Below, in pieces: positions 54,754 to 64,000 of a stretch of 64,000 bases of DNA. How positions within the stretch are numbered: the first letter of the stretch is position 1; the number at the start of each line of letters is the position of its first letter. Source of the stretch: Mayamaea pseudoterrestris. Lineage: Eukaryota > Bacillariophyta > Bacillariophyceae > Sellaphorales > Sellaphoraceae. The position numbers and the translations under genes are program-made. The stretch covers positions 558,001 through 622,000 of the forward strand of contig BROI01000011.1 in NCBI GenBank assembly GCA_027923505.1, in the 5' to 3' direction. The notes under the pieces are model-generated. The model ran no database searches, had not been told where the DNA came from, and was given only the letters and a program-made list of their open reading frames with translations.

Positions 54754-54989
54754 TGTGCTATCTGACACGATTCACATGCACCGGCCCAGCCTCAACGGCG
54801 AGCCGGACAGTCAACGGACACGCCCGTCGGGTATTAGCGAAGATAGGCGATCCTGATGTGACATCTGCGATCCTCGCCAGTAAAAGAGCGATGGCTCGCC
54901 ATGGAGGCAACTGGAGGCAAGTTGCCGTTGTAGCGTTTAAAATACCATCATAATTTCCATTTACACATCATCCTACGATAGGTACTTCA
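54754..54989 (+). repeat. 5' LTR of the Gypsy element
   Basis: 236 bp, from TGTGCTATCTGACACG to GATAGGTACTTCA, standard TG...CA ends. Confidence 0.95.
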
Positions 54990-57900
54990 CTTTGAATTCA
55001 AAATAGACAACTGTCTATCGGAAACGGAAACAAACAACATGTTGATTAGAGGAGTCGACGTCAAGATCCCTTTGGTGCCTCGCGTCAAGTTTGAGTCGCT
55101 ACCGAAACAAGATCTCACGTTTACCAAGCAAGATGGATCCAAGCACAAGCGTAAGATTCAGATTGCCAGTGACGAAGACGTTGTCTCAGTCCTTCGAGTG
55201 ATCGAGGAGGTGGTTGGTGCAATGGAGCAGCTCGCCTTTGATGGACCGGCAGCCCATCGCATGAGGGTCCGCAAGGAATCCTTTCGCCTTTGTCTCCTTG
55301 GAGCGCCTCGTGATATCTGGGACCAGTCTGTACTAGCAGACGATACAATTGTGGCGTGGAATCAGTCCCTCAAGGCATTCCTCTCGGAGCTCATGGTGGT
55401 TGACGACGATTTGCGTCGACAGAAAGAGTACCTCAAGAACCTCAAGTTGCCTGACGGCTATACGGTTACCCAATCGATTAGTTTGTTGCGCAATATGTTC
55501 AAGTTGATGGCTTATATGCCGCAAGAAGACGAAGGAGTTTACCCGACGGACGTCCAGTATACGGACGAGGATATCAAGGATCTCCTACTCGCGATGGTTC
55601 CTACTTGGCTGCAAAGCAAGTTTGAAGAACAATCTTTAACGAGCCGTCTTGCAGACCTCTCTTTGATTCAGTTTGCCCGTTGGTTGGATAACATGATCAA
55701 CTTAAAGGCAAGCAACAGGACTCCAGTCGACACGAACGAAGGAGGCAGCCGTCGGAGCGGCAAACGCTCGCGTCGCAACGGTGGCAACGGCGGCGGCCAA
55801 AACAACGACCATGGAGGCAACGGGAACGCACGCAAGAAGCTTAAAGCAAACAACGATGCCAACGTGTGCAAATACCATGGCGGCCACACTTGGGAGCAGT
55901 GTTTCGGCAACCCCAAGGGCCCGCGCTACAAGCCGGGTTTCAAACTCGACAAGTCGAAATTGAAAAAGAAAAACAACAATGGAGGCGGCAACAATGGAGG
56001 CGGAGCTGCTCAAGGAGCTGATGAAGACCAGCACATGATAGTGGATGTTACAACAGAGGAACCAGCGCCAGCGCAAGAGCAAGAGAGCGAGTCGGAAGTT
56101 GATTGGGATCAAGCAATTGGAGCGGTCTTTGAAGAATGAGATACGGCGGCGGTCTCAGCGGCAGCCAGTGCGACGGAAGACGCTCTCGTAGCGGACGAAG
56201 TTAATCAACAAGCTACTAGCGACAAAGTTACGGATTACATTCCTGTTGTACTTATTGTCGTTGGTAAAGCTAATGGCAGTCGTTGCAAACGCACGCTTAC
56301 CGCCCTTTGCGACTCAGGAGCCTCGACAAGTTGGATTAGCCAAAGAGCGGCACATGGATTGCCTCAGTGCAAAGCGCCACGTTTAGTATCACAGACTGCA
56401 GTTGGCAAATTGGAGAGCTCTACCAAGATTGATTTTGCCGAGTCGTTCCTTCCCGAGTTTAGTACTTCAAAAAGGATCGGCGCCTTTCCAGTGCGAGTCT
56501 TCCAGCAGGATATAAGGTATGACATGCTGCTGGGACGAGACGTCTTAACGGCTCTCGGATTGACCATTGACTTTGGAGACAAACAAATCAATTGGGGTAA
56601 TCAATCGACTCCAATGGTGACGATGGAGGATTTGAGCAATCGGCCAAAACAAATCAGAGACTCTTTGATTGAGCGGTTTGTTCTCTTCTCTGATACTGAA
56701 CCAGATCTGCATACAAGCGAGGAGATTTTATCAGCTAAGTATAACAAAGTGTCGACAGACGAGGTTGCCGATCAATCAACTCATTTAAATGAGGAGCAAC
56801 GTACCGATTTAAAACGTCTCTTACGACGCTTTCCCGCTCTCTTTTCAGGCAAGCTTGGCAAATACCCACACGAGCTAGTCCACATTGACATTGATCCACA
56901 AGCTAAACCAGTCCATAAAAGACATTATCCAGTGCCTCGAGTGCATGAGCAAACCTTCAAGGAAGAGCTTGATCGACTCGTCGAACTCGGTGTACTTGAG
57001 CCTTGCGGCCGCAGCGAATGGGCGGCGCCCACCTTTATTATACCAAAGAAAGACAAGACTGTACGCTTTGTTTCTGACTTTCGGGCGTTGAATAAAGTGA
57101 TTAAAAGGCGCACGTTCCCAATGCCGCGTATCCATGAGCTACTGGCGAGGCGCAGCGGGTACAAGTTCTTCACAAAGCTTGATATTTCAATGCAGTATTA
57201 TACCTTCCAGTTGGACAAGGAAAGCAGCGAGCTCTGTACGATTGCAACGCCGTTCGGTTTATTCCGTTACTTGCGCTTGCCAATGGGCGTCAATCAAGCC
57301 CCCGATATTGCTCAAGAGGTGATGGAGAAAGTTTTACAAGGATTGCGCGACGTTGAAAAGTACCTTGACGACGTCGGTTGCTTTAGCGACACTTGGAAGG
57401 AGCATTTAACTCTCTTAGAGGCAGTTTTAAAGCGTCTCGAGGATAGCGGCTTCACAATCAATCCAAGCAAGTGCGAATGGGGCGTCAAGGAAACCGACTG
57501 GCTTGGATACTGGCTCACGCCGACAGGACTCAAACCCTGGCCCAAGAAAGTCCAAGCAATTGTGGATATGAAGCCTCCTACTAATCTCAAGCAGTTGCGC
57601 TCATTCCTTGGTCTTGTTACATACTATCGAACCATGTGGCCGCGACGGTCGCACATGCTTGCTCCTTTGACGAATCTCGTCGGCAAAAAGTCTTTTCAAT
57701 GGGGTGCGCCTCAACAAAAAGCATTCGAGGAAATGAAAGCAGTTGCAGCAAGCGATGTTCTTCTTCGTTATCCTGACCATAACAAGCCATTCGTCATTAA
57801 AACGGATGCGTCTGATTATCAACTCGGCGCCGTCATCCTTCAAGATGGCGTGCCGGTCGCCTATTTCTCGCGCAAACTCAACAGCGCCCAAGTCAATTAC

Positions 57901-59771
57901 ACAACCATTGAAAAGGAATTGCTAAGTATTGTTGAAACGCTCAAAACGTTTCGTTCGATGCTGCTTGGAGCGCGTTTGCAAATCCATACGGACCACAAAA
58001 ATCTCACCCACGAGTTGACCGCTTTTCAAACGCAGCGCGTCCTTCGATGGCGTCTGTACTTGGAGGAATTCGGTCCCGAGTTCCTTTATCTCAAAGGGGA
58101 GCTTAATACTGTCGCAGATGCTCTTTCAAGGGTTCCAACGGCAAGGGAAACCTCTCTAGTGGGGGAGAGCCCTGTTGATGTTTTAAAGCAACAACAGGAT
58201 GCCCGACAAAAGGAAGCGCAAGAGGCAGCAGTGCCCATGCGACATACCCATCACGATGACAACTTACACGGTGTCAACGATGGCCATCACGATGGCGGCG
58301 TTCTTGCACATTCAATTGAATCAACAACAAACGACCATGGGGAAAGGCAAATTGAAGAGCTATCAATTGCTAATGAAGGTTACTGTCTCCTACGGGACGA
58401 ACCAGAGCTTGCAGAGTGCCTGCTCCTCCATCCGGAGTTCGACGAACAAGGGCGATATCCCCTGTCGTATTCAACCATTGCCGAGTATCAACAAGAAGAT
58501 GCAACGCTAATGGCCGCAGTCCAAAACCAAGACGCGACAACAATACAATACAAACAACTTGGAGACGTTCAGATTGTTGTATTCCAAGCAGACGAACGCT
58601 GGCGAATCTGCATCCCCAGTGCGATCCTCGATCGCTTGATTCTTTGGTACCACCTCTCAATGGCCCACGCTGGAATGACTCGATTAACAACGAGCATCAA
58701 GCAACACTTTTACCATCCTAAGCTCAAGCAGCGCGTCGAGCATCTTGTTGGTGCCTGCGATACTTGCCAACGCAACAAAGGAGGCAGCCGTCAATATGGA
58801 GAGCTGCCAGCGAGAGACGTGCGCGTCGCTCCTTGGTATGAGGTCCACGTTGATCTCATCGGACCATGGAAAGTATCCGTAAACGGCATTGACTGTTACT
58901 TCAGAGCGTTGACGATGATTGACCCAGTTACTAACCTTGTCGAAATCGTTCGCTATCAGGACAAGTCGGCGTATCATATCGGTCGCCTCTTTGAAGACAA
59001 CTGGCTCTCTCGTTACCCTCGACCAATGCGACTCGTTGCCGACCAAGGCAGTGAGTTTAAAGGCGCATTTGGAACCATCCTTGAACACAATGGGATTGAA
59101 TGGCATGCCGCTTCGGCCAAGACGCCCACCGCTAATAGCATCTGTGAGCGCTGCCATCTTGTTATTGGGAACGTGCTTCGTACCCTGGTACACGCTCATC
59201 CGCCCGAAGACTTGATGGACGCTGACGATATAATCGATCAATGTCTCGCCACAGCAATGCATGCAACACGAGTTGTATCAAGTGGAGCTCTTGATAATCT
59301 GTCTCCCGGCGCCGTCGTTTTTCAACGCGACATGTTTCTGGATATACCGCTTGTTGCCGACATTCTAGCTATCTCTGTTAAACGAGAAGCGATTGTCAAT
59401 GAACGTTTGCTCCAAGCGAATCGTTCGAGACTGACTCATGACTTTAAAGTTGACGAGCAGATCCTCAAAAAGGTATACGACCCTAACAAGCTCGAAGAAC
59501 GATGGATCGGTCCTTATTCAATTGAACAAGTCCACGTTAATGGAACGGTTACCATTCGCCTCTCGCCAATGGTGACTGACCGAGTTAATATTCGACGTAT
59601 CAAGCCGTATCGGCAAGACGTTTGAGGTTTGCGCAGCTCCCTTGTTTGATCTACCATGATTGAGCTAAATTACGGCACCCTGCAACGACAGGAAGGCCGC
59701 TGCCACTTTATAATCAAGAAGGAAGACGATTCTGCACCTTAGCTACCATGGTCGCTCTTAGTGTGGGAGAG

Positions 59772-60007
59772 TGTGCTATCTGACACGATTCACATGCACC
59801 GGCCCAGCCTCAACGGCGAGCCGGACAGTCAACGGACACGCCCGTCGGGTATTAGCGAAGATGGGCGATCCTGATGCGACATCTGCGATCCTCGCCAGTA
59901 AAAGAGCGATGGATCGCCATGGAGGCAACTGGAGGCAAGTTGCCGTTGTAGCGTTTAAAATACCATCATAATTTCCATTTACACATCATCCTACGATAGG
60001 TACTTCA
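59772..60007 (+). repeat. 3' LTR of the Gypsy element
   Basis: 236 bp, with about three substitutions relative to the 5' LTR. Flanked on the right by TTGCG, the copy of the target site. Confidence 0.95.
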
Positions 60008-60102
60008 TTGCGAGGCCCGCAACAAAACGCATCCAAATCGCTCGCACACACAAAAGTTGACGAGCGATCACCGCGCATTTTGGTTACAAAGACAACAACA
60101 AC

Positions 60103-61176
60103 ATGGATACTATTGACCTTTCCAACTCTCCAACTGCTGCTGAGACTAACAAGAGAGCTGGTCGTGGTACTTCGTTGAGTACTATTGAGAAAATTTGTCT
60201 TCGTCGTGCGTATGGCAACGTCACAGAGAATCCCCTTGTCGGTGCCAACCAATCTTGCAAAGAATTCAAGATCGCACTCAAAAACAAGTTTGATGAGTTG
60301 ATTGATGAACAGTTGAGGAAGGATAGAATCAGTTATGCTCATTGTTCCGCTGAAACCTTAGCACTTTTGCCACCAGGTAAGCTGCAAAGCACTGCTTGCC
60401 TTGCTTGTCTCTGTGTCGCATCCAACTGTTTTGTTTCGCATCCAACTTTTTCCTTTTCCTATATTTTCTTTTATGCAGGGCACAGCTTTCCGTCGCGCAC
60501 ACCTGACGTCCTTTACAGGCATTTCAAGGATAAAATGGCGGCTCCTTCAGCTAAGCTGTTTGGAATTGTCGAGACAATGCCAAGAGCTAGCGGTGCAAAC
60601 GACGACGATCACTTTCAAAGCTGCGTTGCTCTATACGACCTGAGATACCCAAACCAAAAGTTTGACACATTCAAAGATGCGTATGAGTATTTGGTCAAGT
60701 GTCCAAAGTTCACAGTGTTCCGTCAAATGATCAACGAACAAGAGAAAGCATCAACTGCTTCCGCTATGCAGGAGAAGGAAAGCAGGCGTCCTCTGAGTGG
60801 TCGAGATGTCAAGAAGCAAATGGCTGAACGCATCATTATGGAAAAAGTCAGGCAGGAATTCAATATTCCAGCCGATGGTGCTACCGTTGCTACTGCAGTG
60901 TCACTTGACGGAAATGGGCTGCTCGGAACGCTCTGCGCGGGTGCTTTGTCATTCATGAACGACTTCATGGACAACAAGAAGAGGGAGCGCGAAGCAAAGG
61001 AAGAACAGGAGATTTTGCTGGGTGTCACCACGCCGCAGCGTAAAAGATACCAGCAAATGAAGTTTGAGGCGTTGATGCAGCGTAATTTTGGGGGATCGGC
61101 CACGAACGACGACGGCAATAACGTTCCATCGGAAATCCACCGTAGCGGCGAGTCGACTATTTCTGAGCTCCTTTAA
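60103..61176 (+). CDS. PIF/Harbinger accessory Myb/NAM-like DNA-binding protein
   Basis: The second gene usual in PIF/Harbinger transposons; its product helps the transposase enter the nucleus and bind the ends. An intron at 60377-60478 (GTAAGC...TGCAG, 102 bp, multiple of three and without stops) interrupts the gene. The spliced protein has 323 residues: a trihelix-like region (LSTIEKICLRRAYGNVTENP, VGANQSCKEF), YRHFKDKM, SGANDDDHFQSCVALYDLR and YLVKCPKFTVF, the set seen in Myb/NAM-associated proteins of these elements. A charged coiled C-terminus (DNKKREREAKEEQEILL) follows. The Gypsy element inserted about 95 bp before its ATG, into its promoter region. The frame is intact. Confidence 0.82.
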   Translation: MDTIDLSNSPTAAETNKRAGRGTSLSTIEKICLRRAYGNVTENPLVGANQSCKEFKIALKNKFDELIDEQLRKDRISYAHCSAETLALLPPGKLQSTACLACLCVASNCFVSHPTFSFSYIFFYAGHSFPSRTPDVLYRHFKDKMAAPSAKLFGIVETMPRASGANDDDHFQSCVALYDLRYPNQKFDTFKDAYEYLVKCPKFTVFRQMINEQEKASTASAMQEKESRRPLSGRDVKKQMAERIIMEKVRQEFNIPADGATVATAVSLDGNGLLGTLCAGALSFMNDFMDNKKREREAKEEQEILLGVTTPQRKRYQQMKFEALMQRNFGGSATNDDGNNVPSEIHRSGESTISELL

Positions 61177-61219
61177 CTACTAAGTGATAAAGTACGAGTT
61201 GTCATTTGATTCTTATCAT

Positions 61220-61814
61220 TTAATTGTTATCGTTCATTTCCAATTGAGTAGTGATGGCATTGCGGAGACGCATGTGTGCCTCTCCATCGTAAAGCTGTTC
61301 CCATCGCCTATGTGCAGCCGCATGCAATTGATCAAGTCGTAACTGATTACCATCTACAAGCTCATGCATTGGAATTGCAGGCCCCGTGTAGAAAGCCTCT
61401 TCAAGTTGACGCACTAACGCTAGTTCCGCAATTTGTCGACCAGTGGCCTCGTCTGCCTCATCTTCCGCTAGAGCTTCGTCATCTGCGTTTTCAACGTACT
61501 CATACCAATCCGCCGCTTCAATTTCCGATCGACGAATACGTTCTTCAACCATCATATTATGCAACACGATACAGCAATGAACTATGTCAACAATTCTTTC
61601 TCTGTACCAAAGTTCAAATGGATGCACCAGAACATGGAACTTCCGCTGGAGTACGCCGAATCCTCGTTCGACATCCTTGCGACATGCCTCTTGCCAAGCT
61701 GCATATCTTGCTTCGCGGTTACCAACAGGTTCGCGAATTGTTTTGACGAATCGGGCAAGTTCCGGATAAATTGACACGATAATATCAGACGAACCTTTAT
61801 TCCAGCGACTACAA
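61220..61814 (-). pseudogene. PIF/Harbinger transposase, truncated
   Basis: C-terminal third of a DDE_Tnp_4 transposase, about 195 residues. SIYPELARFVKTIREP corresponds to the (D)GIYP...FVKTI block, EACRKDVERGFGVLQRKFHV carries the last catalytic Glu, and DIVHCCIVLHNMMVEE follows. The N-terminal two thirds with the first two catalytic Asp residues are gone, cut at about 61814 where a Copia LTR begins. There is no ATG before the family blocks. It is convergent with the Myb-like partner gene, 43 bp apart, the usual layout of this transposon. It cannot act as a transposase in this state. Confidence 0.88.
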
Positions 61815-62100
61815 TGGACTCGGAGCGATCAACCTCTTCGTCCAGCGTAAAGCAAACAAACAAACTCAATTGCTAGAATAGTGCATGTTACTCGCTACTC
61901 TACTCGTGCGCTTCCTTCTCGTTCTCACTGGGTTCACGGTCGAGGTTCACGCCTCGATCGTCAGCGATTTCACTCATGTATGTGAGGATTCGGTCACAAG
62001 TGTGACTCAACCCTGCACAGGATTAAATGCATACAAAACACAGGTAGCTAACCGTCTTGTCATAAGACGCAGGTCAACTCAACTCAATAATATTGTGTCA
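61815..62100 (-). repeat. 3' LTR of the third Copia relic
   Basis: TG...CA ends and the adjacent purine tract (62112-62101 on the minus strand) define it. Only one copy survives. It interrupts the Harbinger transposase. Confidence 0.65.
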
Positions 62101-63624
62101 TCCCCCTTGATCTAGGCTTGTGACAACGATCGGTTTGCCGTATCGCCCTTCCAGAAAAGAATCGGAATGATCAGGGGTCGGAACGTGGCATGCGGCAAGA
62201 ACTTGGTAAGAACGTCGGCGACGTTCTGCTTGCCGAAGATGTGCTCAAAATACAGAACATTGCTTGCAATGGCCTCGCGAACTCGATGGTAGGCGAGCGC
62301 ATTGTGTCGCTTAGAAAGTGTGGAGTGCGGGATCGTTGACGACTTCTTGACACTTTCGTTGTCGCCGAACATCCAGGCTGGTCCACTCAAAGGAACTCCC
62401 AACATGCGTAGGGAGTATCGGAAATCCATAATCTGTTCCGTCGCGGTCTTGGCGACGACGAATTCGGATCCATACGTTGCAGTCTCGACAGTATTCTGAC
62501 GCTTGCAGAACCATTCGACGGGCGTCTGGTTCAGGAAATGCAGGACTCCCATTGCGGAACGTCCAGTAGTGTAATCATGGTACAGGTTCGCGTCCATAAA
62601 GGTAGTTAGTTGCACAGGCTTGCCCTTCGGGATCGGCATGTTCCACGGAAGCTCTTTGCTTGAGTTGCCGGGACCGATTGCAACCAATCATACTTGGTAG
62701 GTTCCCGTGATCGACGATCTTCGCGGAAACGAATCGCCGCATCAGGGTACTCAGCTAGGTAACCGCAGACTCGCTTGGCTCGGTCCAGGTGCCCGGGGGG
62801 GGCGCAGCGGAAGCGCCCAAGTGTCATTACGGCACAATGAATGTCAAGTCGACGCAAGAGTCACTGCCCACTGGAGGGCACCGATAAGAGACTGAGTACT
62901 GTTGAATGCCACGGGCATCCAGCTCTTCGGTAAGGTCAAGTTCGGGTGGTCCCGTTGTCAAGCGGTGACTTGCGCTTGCGTGGCTTCTCGCCAAACATGG
63001 TCTCGTAGTTCTTGAGCATGCGACCGACGTAGGTCTTTGCGCTCATGCAGAGGGTTCCATCGGGATCACGATAGAAGTCGGCTCCAAGGTGATACTTGAT
63101 GTCGCCGTCCTTCAACTTGTACTTGTACTTCTCTTTGAGGAGGTCCGTGAAGGCTTGTGGATCTTTCATGGCCATAGCCAGATCGTCGACGAACACGCCG
63201 ACGTACTCGTAGTGAGTGCCACAGTCTTTCATCCAGACGCCAGGATCCGCGAGCTTTGGTAGAATCCAATGTCGCGGAGTGTGTCGGCAAAGTGCTCATA
63301 TGCCAACGCGCCGCCAGAAGTGCGCAACCGTTATAGTGCCTTGTAGATGACCAAGGTATGGCCTTCCAATGGTCCAAACTCGGGACCGGCAACAATGTAG
63401 AGCCTTTTCCTTGGTCTTGGCCTCGAGGTAAAGCGTTACCGACATCGGCAGCCCAAAACTTGAGGTCGTTCAGTTCAGCTAACAGTGCTATGGTTCGAAT
63501 GCTTCGCATAGATACAACGCCGGAGTAGGCGGAGTCTTTGGCGGAGCGGTCAGATGTCCCCCGGGCGAACAGTCGGGCCTTACGTCGAGATCGTTCTTGC
63601 AGTCGAAAACAAGATGCGCATTGA
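61815..63624 (-). mobile_element. decayed Copia relic (RT-RNase H and 3' LTR), third Copia
   Basis: A minus-strand relic. The likely 3' LTR is 62100-61815 (286 bp, TGACACAATATT...GAGTCCA), preceded by the purine tract GATCAAGGGGGA. RNase H pieces (WMFGDNESVKKSS, ATYGSEFVV) are at about 62170-62690, and RT pieces (EYVGVFVDDLAMAMKD near 63180, and the RT start near 63600) further right. Gag, protease and integrase are absent. It was cut on its 5' side at 63624/63625, where F-box gene sequence starts. It has roughly four or five breaks. It is similar in protein to the young Copia at 6.7 kb, but its LTR is different. Confidence 0.88.
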
Positions 63625-64000
63625 CACGAAATAAATCTCGACTTGGCACATCAGGGACTGCCAGTAAGCTCTGCGATTTAATGCTGGGCAAAGGCCAATT
63701 TCGACGCTCCAACATGAGGCGCCATAAATTAGGCGATTGTCCAATTTCTTGGTGCCAAGCTTTGCAAACTTGCGTTGCAACAGCGACAGCTGAATCCGGA
63801 AGAAACGTAAGGGTGTACTCTAAAATTGATCCGGGAAAACTAAGCAACGTTTCATTTGGCAGTGTAGTGTCATCCCTCGACAGTCTACCTCCGTTATCAG
63901 TTTTTAAGCCAATATCATTGATCAAAAGCCCTCCCTGATTTCTGTCGTAGATAAGCTTGTTATTCACCACGGCGTATACAACACTCGCCGGTTTGACACC
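63625..64000 (-). pseudogene. partial paralogue of the zinc-finger/F-box gene
   Basis: Roughly 94% identical to bases 51395-51780 of the F-box gene, covering NKLIYDRNQGGLLIND through the F-box-like helices to RDLFR. It lacks nine bases (three codons, REF) relative to the parent and has scattered substitutions, yet the frame stays open. On its 3' side (left) it stops at the Copia relic, so the propeller-like part is missing here. To the right it continues beyond the window. It is either the 5' half of a truncated second gene or a dispersed fragment. Confidence 0.85.

Larger units (their letters stand above)
54754..60007 (+). mobile_element. Ty3/Gypsy LTR retrotransposon, apparently whole, young
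   Basis: A 5254-bp element with 236-bp LTRs at 54754-54989 and 59772-60007 and a 5-bp target duplication TTGCG (54749-54753, 60008-60012). A G-rich tract (GTGTGGGAGAG) precedes the 3' LTR. Parts: Gag 55039-56139 with a CHHC-like knuckle (CKYHGGHTWEQC) and Gly/Asn-rich tail; protease near 56305 (LCDSGASTSW); RT about 56880-57600 (YLDDVG near 57361); RNase H from about 57790 (IKTDASDYQLGAV); and integrase with HHCC finger about 58650-58790 and core motifs VDLIGPW and ADQGSEFKG. No chromodomain is evident. Gag and pol share one reading phase, compatible with read-through used by some LTR elements. It looks whole, with at most one interruption. The LTRs differ at about three sites (1.3%). Confidence 0.95.

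Noticed and set aside
61885-62115. Plus-strand frame with an apparent signal peptide (MLLATLLVRFLLVLTGF)
   Set aside because: It is antisense to the likely LTR of the third Copia relic; a chance hydrophobic stretch.
1-64000. tRNA, rRNA, snRNA genes and CRISPR arrays
   Set aside because: I looked for tRNA box B-like sequences, rRNA motifs and regularly spaced repeats by eye and found none that could be supported.

Overview
The window looks like nuclear DNA of a photosynthetic stramenopile, most likely a diatom. The strongest clues are a fucoxanthin chlorophyll a/c-type light-harvesting gene whose leader carries the heterokont plastid signal (SAAAFAP), short GT-AG introns (68-334 bp), ordinary eukaryotic translation genes, and Ty1/copia elements with the long basic-linker reverse transcriptase typical of diatom CoDi elements. 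I cannot name a genus. No rRNA, tRNA or CRISPR was recognised.

Layout. 1-3.6 kb: a SKI2 RNA helicase that runs off the left edge. 3.6-19.9 kb: a transposon-rich block with a Gypsy relic, a 76-bp inverted repeat pair, a young 6.6-kb Copia element with near-identical LTRs and an exact 5-bp target duplication, a decayed second Copia, and a minus-strand Gag-bearing element with no polymerase. 20-43.1 kb: a gene-rich segment with a knottin-like secreted protein, UPF0652/DUF2009, eIF3f, a 1634-residue secretory orphan, arylamine N-acetyltransferase, a GAF-HPP membrane protein, a HAD phosphatase overlapping a COX23-like twin CX9C gene, an unknown alpha-helical protein, TRM112, eIF2-alpha, ribosomal stalk protein P1 and a light-harvesting protein. 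43.3-52.5 kb: an exact 3239-bp tandem duplication covering a THUMP methyltransferase, a GT64-like glycosyltransferase and the tail of a zinc-finger/F-box gene. 53-54.4 kb: a single-pass membrane protein. 54.7-64 kb: nested elements. A 5.25-kb Gypsy with an exact target duplication sits next to a two-gene PIF/Harbinger transposon, whose transposase is cut by a third Copia relic, which in turn is joined to a partial copy of the F-box gene.

Many host genes here serve cytoplasmic RNA and protein synthesis: SKI2 (3'-5' mRNA decay), eIF3f, TRM112 (methyltransferase partner), eIF2-alpha, stalk P1 and the THUMP methyltransferase. TRM112 and eIF2-alpha share a 218-bp divergent promoter. The most unusual structure is the tandem duplication. 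Its junction makes an in-frame chimeric gene (THUMP and half a methyltransferase joined to an F-box-protein tail) that keeps a complete copy of the methyltransferase promoter, and the two repeat units differ at only one base that I could find, 10 bp from the breakpoint.
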